From the NCBI RefSeq assembly GCF_032017025.1, contig NZ_DALZQO010000011.1:1-64000 (forward strand): a stretch of 64,000 bases of DNA, given 5' to 3'. The notes under the pieces were generated by a model that had not been told where the DNA came from, made no database searches, and saw nothing but the letters and a program-made list of their open reading frames with translations. Below are positions 32,933 to 42,355 of this stretch, piece after piece. Origin of the DNA: Hydrogenoanaerobacterium sp032017025 (GTDB lineage Bacteria > Bacillota > Clostridia > Oscillospirales > Ruminococcaceae). How positions within the stretch are numbered: position 1 is the first letter of the stretch; each line of letters begins with the position of its first letter. A program made the position numbers and the translations under genes.

Positions 32933-34687
32933 ATGGCACTGGACGGTGCATTTCTCAGTGAACTCAAACATGAAATAGAAACCCTCGCGGTGAACAGCCG
33001 TGTCGACCGTATTCATCAGCCTTCGCGCGAGGAGCTGATGATCGCGCTGCGCTGGAAAGGCGGTGGTGGCAAGCTTCTGCTTTCAGCGGGGGCAAACAGC
33101 CCGCGCGTCCATTTTACGGAGGTGGCGCAGGAAAACCCCAAGCAGCCCCCAATGTTCTGTATGCTGATGCGCAAGCACCTTGGCAACGCCCGACTGATTG
33201 GTGTGCGGCAGGTTGCGCTGGACCGTATCCTACACATCGATTTTGAGTCGGTAAACGAGATGGGGGATTTGGTGGTGCTTACCCTCGCCGCCGAAATTAT
33301 GGGGCGGCACTCGAATATCATTTTAATTGATCAAAACGGTAAAATTATCGATTCCATCAAACGCATCGACGACGAAATGTCGTCGGTACGCCAAATTTTG
33401 CCGGGCATGAGCTACACTCTTCCGCCTTTGCAGAATAAACTGGTGCTGACAAAATGCACCCCTGCGCAGGTGACAGAGCGTGTGCGTACAGGGCGGAGCA
33501 TAGAGCTTTCCAAAGCGCTGATGGAGGCGTTGATGGGTGTGTCACCGATCCTTTGCCGTGAGCTTGCGCATTACGCCACGCATGGCAAAGAGCTGCTTGC
33601 CACCGAGCTGGACAGCGAAACAGGGTCACGCCTTGAGTTTGCAGTGAGTAACCTGATTGCTACACTGCAAAACCATACGGGCACCCCCACGGTGGTTGCC
33701 GAGCCAAACGGACGCCCGCGCGATTTTTCGTTTATTGACATCCATCAATACGGGCACTTGATGCTGACGAAGCACTACGACAGCTACTCAAAGCTGCTCG
33801 ACAGCTTTTACAGCGAGCGCGATCAGATTGAGCGCATGAAAGTGCGCTCGCATGATCTGCTTAGGGTGCTGGCAAACACCTCCGACCGCATTGCGCGCAA
33901 ACTGTATGCCCAAAAGCAGGAACTTTTGGAGTGCGCCGACCGCGATAAGCTCAAGGTGATGGGAGACCTCATCAATGCGAACATCTACCGCATTGAAAAA
34001 GGGCAAACCTACTTTGATGCTGATAATTTCTATGAAGAGGGAAGCCCTGTGCTGCGCATTCCGCTTGATCCGCAGTACCCGCCCGCAAAAAACGCACAGA
34101 AATATTATGCCGAGTACCGCAAGGCGGATACCGCAGAAAAGATGCTGCATGGGTTGATTGCGCAGGGCGAGGAGGAAAGCCGCTACATCGATTCGGTGTT
34201 TGATTCACTTTCCCGTGCTACTGCCGAGGCGGAGCTTGCTGCCATCCGCGAGGAGCTGGCGCAGGGCGGCTATATCAAAAACTACAAGAGTAAACATAAG
34301 CGCCCCGAAAAGCTGTCGCTGCAAAAATATCTGTCATCCGACGGCTTCACGATTTTGTCGGGGCGCAACAATGTGCAGAACGACCAGCTGACGCTGAAGA
34401 CAGCGCGTGGCTGTGACATCTGGTTTCACACACAGCGTATTGCCGGCTCGCACACAGTGATTATTACCGAGGGTAAGCCCGTGCCCAACCAAACCATGAC
34501 CGAGGCGGCGATGATTGCAGCGTACAACAGTAAAGCCCGTGAATCTGCACAGGTTGCGGTGGATTACACCGCCATCAAAAATGTGAAAAAGCCCGCCGGT
34601 GCGAAGCCCGGAATGGTGATTTACGACCCTTATCAGACAGCCTACGTCACACCGGATAAAGACCTGGTAGAAAAACTGAGAGCTTAA
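32933..34687 (+). CDS. rqcH: Ribosome quality control protein RqcH (NFACT family)
   Basis: This 584-residue Rqc2/Tae2 homologue binds the stalled 50S subunit and directs C-terminal Ala tailing. It has NFACT-N (residues 1-130; MALDGAFLSELKHEIETLAV, NSPRVHFTEV), HhH-like and coiled-coil arms (about 270-430), and NFACT-R at the C terminus (DIWFHTQRIAGSHTVI, AYNSKARESAQVAVDYT). A GTG at 32924 extends the frame by three codons, but AGGTG before the ATG at 32933 favours the latter. Follows the Nif3-like gene closely. Confidence 0.94.
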   Translation: MALDGAFLSELKHEIETLAVNSRVDRIHQPSREELMIALRWKGGGGKLLLSAGANSPRVHFTEVAQENPKQPPMFCMLMRKHLGNARLIGVRQVALDRILHIDFESVNEMGDLVVLTLAAEIMGRHSNIILIDQNGKIIDSIKRIDDEMSSVRQILPGMSYTLPPLQNKLVLTKCTPAQVTERVRTGRSIELSKALMEALMGVSPILCRELAHYATHGKELLATELDSETGSRLEFAVSNLIATLQNHTGTPTVVAEPNGRPRDFSFIDIHQYGHLMLTKHYDSYSKLLDSFYSERDQIERMKVRSHDLLRVLANTSDRIARKLYAQKQELLECADRDKLKVMGDLINANIYRIEKGQTYFDADNFYEEGSPVLRIPLDPQYPPAKNAQKYYAEYRKADTAEKMLHGLIAQGEEESRYIDSVFDSLSRATAEAELAAIREELAQGGYIKNYKSKHKRPEKLSLQKYLSSDGFTILSGRNNVQNDQLTLKTARGCDIWFHTQRIAGSHTVIITEGKPVPNQTMTEAAMIAAYNSKARESAQVAVDYTAIKNVKKPAGAKPGMVIYDPYQTAYVTPDKDLVEKLRA

Positions 34688-34726
34688 AAATAAAAAGGAC
34701 GCGCATGCGTCCTTTTTATTTTTAAA
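34687..34726 (+). terminator. rqcH terminator
   Basis: AATAAAAAGGACGC, a GCAT loop and GCGTCCTTTTTATT followed by T residues. Confidence 0.85.
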
Positions 34727-34784
34727 ACTGGCATTTTGAGGATTGACTTTCTATCCTTGAAACAATAATATTAATATACATAAA

Positions 34785-34810
34785 TATCGGTATATCAAAA
34801 CATACCGATA
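34785..34810. promoter_or_regulatory. Inverted repeat before the amino acid permease gene
   Basis: TATCGGTAT (34785-34793) and ATACCGATA (34802-34810), a perfect 9-base dyad with an 8-base centre, 21 bases before the permease start. Either an operator or a translation-controlling hairpin. Without a nearby regulator gene the ligand is unknown. Confidence 0.55.
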
Positions 34811-34831
34811 ATCAAACAGAGGAGGCAGAGA

Positions 34832-36154
34832 ATGGAACAGCGCAAATACGGCCTACCCACAGCAATCACCATGATTGTAGGTATCGTCATTGGCTCAGGC
34901 ATTTTTTTCAAAAGCGACAATATCCTTATCTTTACAGGAGGAAATCTTCTCTCGGGTGTCATCGCCCTATGTGTTGCCGCTATCAGCATTGTATTTGGTT
35001 GCCTTGCATTGTCTGAGCTCGCCTCGCGTACCGATAAGGCGGGCGGAGTGATTACCTACGCCGAGGTATTTTGCGGCGAGCGTACGGCATGCGGCTTTGG
35101 CTGGTTCCATACTTTTATGTATTACCCTACCCTCACGGTTGTGGTTTCTTGGGTGGCAGGTGTTTACATAAACATGCTGTTTGGTATCCCAAATACGCTG
35201 GAAAACCAAATTTTGATCGGCTCGGTGTGCCTTGCGTTGGTTTTTGCATGGAATGTAATTTCTGCAAAGCTGGGCGGATATTTTCAAAACGCGTCTACGC
35301 TCATAAAACTGTTGCCGTTGGCATTGTTTGCAATAGCGGGATTTGCCTTGGGTAACCCTACTGCATCGTTTGCACAGGATATCCAATCTGTGCAGACCGC
35401 ATCGTGGATTGCGGCAATCGCCCCTGTAGTATTCGCATTTGATGGCTGGATGGTGGCGACATCGGTGTGCCATGAAATCAAAAACTCCAAGCGCAACCTG
35501 CCGCTTGCCATGATTATAGCGCCAATCTTGATTTTGATCGTTTATGTGCTGTATTTTGTGGGCATCAGCTCCCTCGTAGGCACCGACCAGGTGTTGGCGC
35601 TGGGCGACGCGCATGTGGATTCCGCTGCGCAGATGCTGCTGGGTACGGCCGGTGCCAAGGTGGTGCTTGTGTTTGTCATCATATCGGTTCTGGGTACGGT
35701 TAACGGTCTTGTAATGGGCAGCATCCGCCTGCCATATTCGCTTGCACTTCGTGATATGCTACCGGCAGCCCAAAACTATGTGAGCGTTAACTCCAAAACA
35801 GGTATCCCAATGCGGTCGGCACTGCTGTCATTTTTGGCCTGTGTCATCTGGATGGTAATCCATTATGTCACCCAGAAGTTTAATCTGATGCCAAACAGTG
35901 ATGTATCCGAAATTTCAATTGTGGTAAATTACCTGGGCGCTATTTTGTTGTACATCGCTGTTATGCGGCTCGCCAAAAAAGGCGAAATCCAAAATAAAGT
36001 TCGGGGCTATCTGCTGCCGGCTCTTGCTGTTTTAGGGTCGATTATTATTTTGATAGCGGGGATGCAAAACCCATTGTTCTGGTACAATGTTCTGTTGAGC
36101 CTGCTGGTGGTGGCGGCGTCGCAGCTGTTTTATACCACACGAAAAACAAAATAA
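34832..36154 (+). CDS. APC-superfamily amino acid permease
   Basis: The 440 residues make about twelve membrane helices. The first has the APC signature ITMIVGIVIGSGIFFKSDNI, with KAGGVITYAEVF and AFDGWMVATSVCHEIKNSKR (the conserved loop before helix 6). C-terminal helices end near 435. GGAGG before ATG. Substrate cannot be named from sequence. Monocistronic, with the upstream dyad and a downstream terminator. Confidence 0.9.
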   Translation: MEQRKYGLPTAITMIVGIVIGSGIFFKSDNILIFTGGNLLSGVIALCVAAISIVFGCLALSELASRTDKAGGVITYAEVFCGERTACGFGWFHTFMYYPTLTVVVSWVAGVYINMLFGIPNTLENQILIGSVCLALVFAWNVISAKLGGYFQNASTLIKLLPLALFAIAGFALGNPTASFAQDIQSVQTASWIAAIAPVVFAFDGWMVATSVCHEIKNSKRNLPLAMIIAPILILIVYVLYFVGISSLVGTDQVLALGDAHVDSAAQMLLGTAGAKVVLVFVIISVLGTVNGLVMGSIRLPYSLALRDMLPAAQNYVSVNSKTGIPMRSALLSFLACVIWMVIHYVTQKFNLMPNSDVSEISIVVNYLGAILLYIAVMRLAKKGEIQNKVRGYLLPALAVLGSIIILIAGMQNPLFWYNVLLSLLVVAASQLFYTTRKTK

Positions 36155-36161
36155 AAAAGAT

Positions 36162-36186
36162 AAATCCGCAGAAATGCGGATTTATT
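36162..36186 (+). terminator. Permease gene terminator
   Basis: AAATCCGCA, a GAAA loop and TGCGGATTT followed by ATTTT. Confidence 0.8.
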
Positions 36187-36297
36187 TTATGCTTCATTCT
36201 TTTCCAGTGTATAATCTTACCGAAATCTTGGAATTTTATAGGTAGGCAATTTATTTACTATTGTGCGCTAAGCATAGGGAAAGGAATGTAGAATTCA

Positions 36298-37731
36298 ATG
36301 AACAGCAAAAAAATATTGGCGGTGCTTCTTGCAGTGGCAATGGCATTTTCTGCTGCAGCTTGTACCAAAAAGGGGAATACCAGCTCTTCCGGAGCTGCGA
36401 CAAGCCCGGGTGTAGGAACAGAACAAACCGAGGTGGATATCTTCCAATTTAAGGTAGAGATCTCCGATGCACTGACCAAGGCGGCAAAAACCTATATGGA
36501 TGCAAATCCCAAGATTAAAATTAACATTAACACTGTGGGCGGAGGCGACGATTACGGAGCGGCGCTTAGAGCAAAAATGCAGTCCGGTGCCAAGCCCGAT
36601 ATTTTTAACGTCGGTGGCCCGCAGGATTTAAAAGATTGGGCCGAGAAGCTTGAGGATTTAAGTGACCAGCCGTGGGTAAAAAATGCGGTAGAGGGAACCC
36701 TGCTTGCCGTGACCGAAAATGGCAAGACTTACGGTCTGCCATACGCGATTGAGGGCTATGGTCTCATTTACAACCGTGCAATTTTTGAAACTGCAGGGAT
36801 CGCAACAGAAAAAATCAAAACTTACGCAGAAATTGAAAGTGCAATGAAAACACTGAAAGGTAAAATTGATAAGGGTGAGTTGAAACAAAAATATCCTAGT
36901 CTTGAAGCAGTGTTTGAGCTACCCGCAAAAGAGACATGGGTAACCGGCCTGCACACGCTTAATTTACCGCTTGCCGCGGAATTTAAAGGCCCGATAGAAG
37001 CCTTTAAATCGCCAACCGTAAAATTCACCTATGCGAACGAGCTGAAAGCTTTAATTGACCTGCAGGCGAGCTACACCAAGCATGCAAAAGACCTCGGCAA
37101 GCTTAACGCTGTGGATTATGCCACACAGGTTGGCAGCGGGCTTGCCACCGAACGTGTTGCCATGGTTCAGCAGGGCAACTGGATTTACGGCGAAGTAGCA
37201 AATGTTGACGAAGATGTGGCGCGCAATTTGGATCTGCTACCTCTGCCGCTTAAGGGCGTTGTCGAAGATTCTATCCCCGTGGGTGTGCCAATGTACTGGT
37301 GCATCAATTCTACCAGCAGCGATGCAAAGAAGAAGGCGTCGAAAGATTTCCTCAACTGGCTGTACCAAAGCGAAGAGGGCAAGCGTATCGTCGTAGAGGA
37401 GTTCGGGTTCATTCCTGCGTTCACCAATTATGAAAACCTCGAGCCCGCTGACCCTTTGGGCAAGGCGGTTAAACGGTATGCCGATGCAGGCAAAACCGTG
37501 CCTTGGGTGTTTATGGGCTTCCCCACCGCCTGGGGGCAGGATGTATTCGGCAGTAACCTGCAGAAATATTTTGCAGGGCAGATGAAGTGGGAGGATGTTC
37601 TTAAGGACTCCCGCGTTAAGTGGGAGGAAGCACGCAAAAATATTGCAGGCAGTTCGAGCAGCAGTACAAGTTCATCCTCTGCAAGCAGCGCAAGTCCTTC
37701 CTCCTCAAGCAGTAAAAGCAGCGCCGCTTAA
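36298..37731 (+). CDS. Orphan ABC-type extracellular solute-binding lipoprotein
   Basis: The 477 residues: lipoprotein signal with lipobox SAAAC (Cys at about 22), then a family 1 sugar-type binding fold (PDIFNVGGPQDLKDWAEKLE, LPYAIEGYGLIYNRAIFE, MVQQGNWIYGEVANV, VPWVFMGFPTAW). The tail is about 30 residues almost only Ser, with Ala, Lys, Thr and Pro. No permease or ATPase gene is adjacent, so it must share a transporter elsewhere. Glycogen phosphorylase follows, suggesting, weakly, a carbohydrate role. Confidence 0.88.
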   Translation: MNSKKILAVLLAVAMAFSAAACTKKGNTSSSGAATSPGVGTEQTEVDIFQFKVEISDALTKAAKTYMDANPKIKININTVGGGDDYGAALRAKMQSGAKPDIFNVGGPQDLKDWAEKLEDLSDQPWVKNAVEGTLLAVTENGKTYGLPYAIEGYGLIYNRAIFETAGIATEKIKTYAEIESAMKTLKGKIDKGELKQKYPSLEAVFELPAKETWVTGLHTLNLPLAAEFKGPIEAFKSPTVKFTYANELKALIDLQASYTKHAKDLGKLNAVDYATQVGSGLATERVAMVQQGNWIYGEVANVDEDVARNLDLLPLPLKGVVEDSIPVGVPMYWCINSTSSDAKKKASKDFLNWLYQSEEGKRIVVEEFGFIPAFTNYENLEPADPLGKAVKRYADAGKTVPWVFMGFPTAWGQDVFGSNLQKYFAGQMKWEDVLKDSRVKWEEARKNIAGSSSSSTSSSSASSASPSSSSSKSSAA

Positions 37732-37764
37732 TCGATAAAATACAAAGGAACAGAGCAAGCACAG

Positions 37765-37800
37765 AAAAAGGGGAGGGCAGCCCTGTCCTCTCCTTTTATA
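37765..37800 (+). terminator. Terminator between binding protein and phosphorylase
   Basis: AAAAGGGGAGG pairs with CCTCTCCTTTT (one mismatch) around about 10 bases. Confidence 0.65.
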
Positions 37801-37875
37801 AATGGTGAACGGCTTTTGTAATAAGCTACAATAGCAGTGCCGGTGGGAGCATTACCGGCGGGAGGAGGCTTACCC

Positions 37876-40245
37876 ATGATAAACAAAGAAAAGTTTTTAT
37901 CCGAACTGGAGACTATGCTGGAGATAGAATACCAAACTACGCTGGAGCATGCAGCAGCCGACCAGCTGCACTGTGCACTGGGTAAATGGACGATTGGCGA
38001 GCTGTATAAAAATTGGGCAGAGAGCCGCCATAACCATGCGAATGCAAAGCGCGCCTATTATTTTTCCGCCGAGTTCTTAATGGGCAGGCTGGTGTTCAGT
38101 AACCTTTACAATATGGGCATACTGGACGATGTTCGCCAGATTCTTTCTGAAAAAGGTGTCGATATTGCAATTTTAGAGGATATTGAGGATGCGGCGCTCG
38201 GCAATGGCGGGCTTGGCCGCCTTGCGGCATGCTACCTCGATTCTGCTGCAACCCACAATCTGCCGCTCGACGGGTACGGAATCCGCTATAAATACGGTCT
38301 GTTCAAGCAGCGTATTGTCGATGGTTGCCAAAAAGAAACTGCGGATGACTGGCAGCGTTTGTGCGACCCATGGAGCCTGCGTTGCACTGCCGATACAGTG
38401 CCTGTTGAGTTTGACGGCCAAACCGTCAACGCTGTGCCCTACGATATGGCTGTAATCGGCTATGGCACCGGCAATGTGGGTACGCTGCGCCTATGGCAGG
38501 CGGAAGCTGTTGAAGCATTTGACTTTAAACTGTTTAACGAACAAAAATACGATGAAGCAGTACAGGCAAAAAACGATGCGGAAAGCATCTCAATGGTGCT
38601 GTACCCCAATGATGATACTCCGAAGGGCAAGGCGCTGCGTCTAAAACAGCAATATTTCTTCTGCAGTGCGTCACTAAAAGATATACTGCGCCGTTACAAG
38701 GCGGTATATGGCAAAGATTTTTCAAAATTTGCCGATTGCTTTGCGATCCAACTCAACGATACCCACCCCGTTGTTGCCATCCCCGAGTTGATTCGCCTGC
38801 TGATGCACAACGAGGGGTTAGAGTTTAACCTTGCGCTGAGCATTGCGCAGCACACCTTCTCTTACACCAACCACACCATCATGCCCGAGGCAATGGAAAA
38901 ATGGAGCTGTGAGTTGATGAAGCAGGTGACACCGCGTGTGTTTGAGATTATCAAGATGATTAACGAACACCTGCTTCGTACACTGGGTGAAAAGGGGCTG
39001 CACCGCGGTGAGCTGATTGACTATATGATTGTAGGCAATGATATGGTGCATATGGCGCGGTTGGCGGTGTATGTCTGCCATAAAACCAATGGTGTCGCTC
39101 GAATTCATACCGAGATTCTCAAGGCACACACCCTGCAAGAGTGGTACCGGCTGTACCCCGAGCGCTTTATTAACAAAACCAACGGTGTAACACAGCGCCG
39201 CTGGATAGGGCTTTGCAACCCCAAACTTTCTGCGATGATTACCGAGCTGCTGGGCGGCGATGAGTGGCTCACCGACCTTTCTCTTCTTAAGGGGCTTGAA
39301 CGGTTTGCCGATGATAAAAGTATACTCGACCGCCTCGTCAGCATCAAGGCGGAAAATAAGCAGCGGTTATGCGATTTTGTCAAGCGTCACGACTGTGTCA
39401 CTCTGAACCCCGACTTCATCTTTGATATTCAGGTGAAGCGCCTGCATGAGTACAAGCGGCAGCTGCTCAACGCCTTCTCAATCGTTGACATCTACTTTGG
39501 GCTGAAAGACGGCAGTATTCAAGATTTTTGCCCCACTGCGTTTTTATTCGGCGCGAAGGCAGCCCCGGGTTACTACCGTGCCAAGGGTATCATTAAGTAC
39601 ATCGGTGAAATTGCGAAGCTTGTGAACAGCGACCCCGCCGTAAACGGCAGGCTTGCCGTGGTGTTTGTGCAGAACTACAATGTTTCGTATGCCGAAAAGC
39701 TTATCCCGGCTGCCGATGTTTCGGAGCAAATTTCTACCGCAGGCACCGAGGCGAGCGGTACGGGGAACATGAAGCTTGCACTGAACGGCGCGGTAACGCT
39801 CGGCACCTACGACGGCGCAAACGTTGAAATTGCAGAGCAGGCGGGCGAAGAGAACAACTACATCTTTGGCCTGCGCGTTGAGGATATCGAAAGCCTCGGG
39901 GAGAGCTATAACCCCAAAGAGCTCTATGAGAAAAGCCCACGCATCAAACGTGTGGTAGATACTTTAATAGATGGCACCTTTGATGATGGAGAAACAGGTG
40001 CATTCCGAGAATTGTACAACAGCCTTCTGGAGGGTGCTACGTGGCACAGGCCGGATCAGTACTATCTGCTCGCCGATTTTGAGAGCTATATCGACGCAAA
40101 GCTGCGCGTAAACCGTGATTACGGCGACAAATACGCCTTTGCAAAAAAATGCCTGCTCAATATTGCACGGTGCGGCATGTTTTCCTCCGACCGCGCCATC
40201 AAAGAGTATGCAGAAGAAATCTGGAATATCAAGCCCTGCAAATAG
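37876..40245 (+). CDS. glgP: Glycogen / alpha-glucan phosphorylase
   Basis: This 789-residue PLP enzyme releases glucose-1-phosphate from alpha-1,4-glucans. GT35 signatures: DAALGNGGLGRLAACYLDS near residue 110, QLNDTHPVVAIPELIRLL, and the PLP lysine block EASGTGNMKLALNGAVTLGT. It lacks the long N-terminal regulatory extension of animal enzymes. GGGAGGAGG 6 bases ahead of ATG 37876 sets the start; the frame open upstream is not used. No other glg genes are adjacent. Confidence 0.95.
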   Translation: MINKEKFLSELETMLEIEYQTTLEHAAADQLHCALGKWTIGELYKNWAESRHNHANAKRAYYFSAEFLMGRLVFSNLYNMGILDDVRQILSEKGVDIAILEDIEDAALGNGGLGRLAACYLDSAATHNLPLDGYGIRYKYGLFKQRIVDGCQKETADDWQRLCDPWSLRCTADTVPVEFDGQTVNAVPYDMAVIGYGTGNVGTLRLWQAEAVEAFDFKLFNEQKYDEAVQAKNDAESISMVLYPNDDTPKGKALRLKQQYFFCSASLKDILRRYKAVYGKDFSKFADCFAIQLNDTHPVVAIPELIRLLMHNEGLEFNLALSIAQHTFSYTNHTIMPEAMEKWSCELMKQVTPRVFEIIKMINEHLLRTLGEKGLHRGELIDYMIVGNDMVHMARLAVYVCHKTNGVARIHTEILKAHTLQEWYRLYPERFINKTNGVTQRRWIGLCNPKLSAMITELLGGDEWLTDLSLLKGLERFADDKSILDRLVSIKAENKQRLCDFVKRHDCVTLNPDFIFDIQVKRLHEYKRQLLNAFSIVDIYFGLKDGSIQDFCPTAFLFGAKAAPGYYRAKGIIKYIGEIAKLVNSDPAVNGRLAVVFVQNYNVSYAEKLIPAADVSEQISTAGTEASGTGNMKLALNGAVTLGTYDGANVEIAEQAGEENNYIFGLRVEDIESLGESYNPKELYEKSPRIKRVVDTLIDGTFDDGETGAFRELYNSLLEGATWHRPDQYYLLADFESYIDAKLRVNRDYGDKYAFAKKCLLNIARCGMFSSDRAIKEYAEEIWNIKPCK

Positions 40246-40247
40246 CA

Positions 40248-40280
40248 AAATCCCCGATGAGATCATCGGGGATTTTTGTA
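40248..40280. terminator. Bidirectional terminator after glgP
   Basis: AAAATCCCCGATGA and TCATCGGGGATTTT around GA, followed by T. It serves glgP and, on the other strand, the convergent TfoX-like gene. Confidence 0.85.
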
Positions 40281-40298
40281 TGTGTATCAGAAAAAATC

Positions 40299-40553
40299 TC
40301 ATCCAAGCGTGCGATAAAACTCTTTCAACTCCTTTTTCACATCATCGGGCAGGTCATGCCACCGAATTCCCCGTATAGCACCCTCCAGGCCGCACAATCG
40401 GTTCAGGCAGGCGGAGGGGTCTATCGCTTTTATGTTGAGCCACGCCTGCTTACTGCCGGTGTTTTTTAATTGCTCGGCGGTTTCAATGCCAACCTCATTG
40501 AGCTGCTCTTCTACAACTTTTCCGATATTAGGCAGCTTGGATAATTCCCCCAT
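40299..40553 (-). CDS. TfoX C-terminal-domain protein
   Basis: The 84 residues match the helix-hairpin-helix-like C-terminal TfoX domain: LSKLPNIGKVVEEQLNEVGI, ETAEQLKNTGSKQAWLNI, LEGAIRGIRWHDLPDDVKKE. GGGAGG precedes the ATG at 40553. Stand-alone TfoX_C proteins are common in Firmicutes; DNA binding is inferred from the fold. It lies 36 bases after the pyridoxal kinase gene on the same strand. Confidence 0.9.
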   Translation of the reverse strand: MGELSKLPNIGKVVEEQLNEVGIETAEQLKNTGSKQAWLNIKAIDPSACLNRLCGLEGAIRGIRWHDLPDDVKKELKEFYRTLG

Positions 40554-40588
40554 GCGGTATTCCTCCCAATGCAATCAGATGATTCTTG

Positions 40589-41452
40589 CTATAAAATCCT
40601 GTATTTTGCCACCAGATCCTTGTCGCCAAGCAGGTGCAGGGTGCGTTCCAGCATTACGCCTTCGCGGGTTTCAGTACCGTAAGAGAAGGTGGTTTTAATG
40701 GCGGTTTCAACAAATTGCGTTGCCCTTGCCATAGCAATGGGCAAGCTGTCTCCGCCAAGAAAACCGCCCGTGAGCACGCTTGCGAAAATGTCACCTGTAC
40801 CGGGGTACGAAACCGGTACGTAGTCGCAGTCAACACACCAGAATGCGCCGCGCTCTTTGTCGTAGCCAATGTTGCTCATAGTGCCTGCAGCCATGTTTAC
40901 GCCGGTAATCACCACATAGTGCGGCCCTTTTTCCGAAAGGCGCACCAGCATGCTTTTCGCCTTGCTTTGCGTCAGGGGCTCAAAGGCGTACGGCTCACCC
41001 AATAAAATACAGGCTTCGGTTAGGTTTGGTGTAATTACGTCTGCAACCGCCGCCAGCTCAATCATACGGCGCTGCATGGCTGCGTTATAGGTTTTATAAG
41101 GTTTTCCGTGGTCACCCATGACAGGGTCAACCACCGACAGGGCATCGGGGTACGACGCAAAAAATTCGACGCAATGGTCAATTTGCGCTTCGCTGCCCAA
41201 AAAACCCGAGTACACGCATTCAAACTCAAGCCCTAAGCGCCGGTAGTGTGCGAGCGTGGGCATAATATAGTCGGTAAGGTCGCGGAACTCCACCTCGCCA
41301 AATCCGCCCGTGTGGGTGGAAAGCACCGCTGTGGGTATTGGGCATACCTGCATGCCCATAGCAGAAAGCACAGGCAAAATCACCGAAAGCGAGCACCGCC
41401 CAAAACCCGAAAGGTCATGGATGGCGGCAACCCGCTGTGGCCTTTTATACAT
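40589..41452 (-). CDS. Pyridoxal/pyridoxamine kinase
   Basis: The 287-residue ribokinase-like enzyme phosphorylates B6 vitamers. Family blocks: AIHDLSGFGRCSLSVILPVL near the N terminus, TAVLSTHTGGFG, VVDPVMGDHGKPYKT, TPNLTEACILLGEPY, and the anion-hole motif SYPGTGDIFASVLTGGFLGG with the catalytic Asp. GGAGTGATTTT precedes the ATG. In Clostridia such proteins are annotated as pyridoxamine kinase (PdxY/PdxK-like). Probably an operon with the TfoX-like gene. Confidence 0.92.
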   Translation of the reverse strand: MYKRPQRVAAIHDLSGFGRCSLSVILPVLSAMGMQVCPIPTAVLSTHTGGFGEVEFRDLTDYIMPTLAHYRRLGLEFECVYSGFLGSEAQIDHCVEFFASYPDALSVVDPVMGDHGKPYKTYNAAMQRRMIELAAVADVITPNLTEACILLGEPYAFEPLTQSKAKSMLVRLSEKGPHYVVITGVNMAAGTMSNIGYDKERGAFWCVDCDYVPVSYPGTGDIFASVLTGGFLGGDSLPIAMARATQFVETAIKTTFSYGTETREGVMLERTLHLLGDKDLVAKYRIL

Positions 41453-41637
41453 AAAATCACTCCGATTAACAATAAACTTGCACTCTGATTATAATGCACA
41501 TCCGATAAAAAAACAATCAAATCAAAAAATTGAAGTAAATTTTCATTGCAAAATTTAACTTGGTTATTGCAGCAGCATTTGCAAACAATAAAAAAGCAAA
41601 GAAATTTGCGTATATTTTTGCATGGGAGGCGACTACC

Positions 41638-41826
41638 GTGAATAACAAAGCAACGGGCGCTGCAATCACCGGTGTGTGTGTAGCGATGGCGGCAGGCACA
41701 GCGGCTTATATGATGGCTGGAAAAAACCGCAAAAAAGTAAACAGCAAAAAAATGAAAAAAACAGCGGGTAAAGCAATTCGCGCGGTTGGCGATGTCGTCG
41801 ACAATTTCTCCACCTATATGCGATAG
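41638..41826 (+). CDS. Small membrane-anchored basic protein
   Basis: The 62 residues from a GTG with GGGAGGCGA upstream. One hydrophobic segment (about 8-26; AAITGVCVAMAAGTAAYMMA) is followed by a strongly basic region (KNRKKVNSKKMKKTAGKAIR). Function unknown. The next plus-strand feature is a terminator. Small proteins of this form are frequent in Clostridia. Confidence 0.6.
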   Translation: MNNKATGAAITGVCVAMAAGTAAYMMAGKNRKKVNSKKMKKTAGKAIRAVGDVVDNFSTYMR

Positions 41827-41829
41827 CGC

Positions 41830-41866
41830 AAAAAAGGACGGAATTATGAGTTCCGTCCTTTTTTGC
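41830..41866. terminator. Bidirectional terminator at the 3' end of the phage-like cluster
   Basis: AAAAGGACGGAA and TTCCGTCCTTTT with A and T tracts on both sides. It serves the small gene on the plus strand and the phage-like operon on the minus strand. Confidence 0.85.
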
Positions 41867-41878
41867 TGCCTGTTCTAT

Positions 41879-42352
41879 TCAGGGAAATACAAGGTAAATA
41901 TAAGTTTTGTTGTTCTGGTTGAGTGCGCAGGTCGAGCCGCCGGTGACCGTGTTACCGTTGTTCTGTACCGTAAAACCTGTGCTGGTTGCGGCAATGCCAA
42001 GGCTTGCCCCCAGCGGTGTATAAATTGCCGCATACACATTGTTTGTGTCAAACGTCTGTTTATACTCGTTTAAGGTGCGGTCGGCAGTGAATAAAATTAC
42101 CATACGCGGGCGAAAGCCCAGTTCGATGGTACGAGTAGACAAGGTATCTCCGATGTAACTGCCTACGGTAAAAACACCGCTGTTCCACGCACTGCGGTCA
42201 ACCTCAGAGACATGCGCGACAGCGTTTTGAACATGGTTTTTAATACCGTTATCGATATTTAAATTGTCGCTGTTAAAGTCCTCCCGCTTGGGCTTGTCGC
42301 CGCCCAACCACTGGTTCAGGTTTAAAAAAGATGTTTTGTGCGTGCTTGGCAT
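41879..42352 (-). CDS. Short tail-fibre-like protein
   Basis: The 157 residues: the N terminus (NLNQWLGGDKPKREDFNSDN, then DNGIKNHVQNAVAHVSEVDR) is typical of tail proteins that join the baseplate. The C-terminal half is beta-rich with many Asn, Thr and Gly (FRPRMVILFTADRT, NNGNTVTGGSTCALNQNN), like a receptor-binding tip. Much shorter than most fibres. Last gene of the cluster, 3 bases after the YmfQ-like gene stop. Confidence 0.7.
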   Translation of the reverse strand: MPSTHKTSFLNLNQWLGGDKPKREDFNSDNLNIDNGIKNHVQNAVAHVSEVDRSAWNSGVFTVGSYIGDTLSTRTIELGFRPRMVILFTADRTLNEYKQTFDTNNVYAAIYTPLGASLGIAATSTGFTVQNNGNTVTGGSTCALNQNNKTYIYLVFP

Positions 42353-42355
42353 GAT

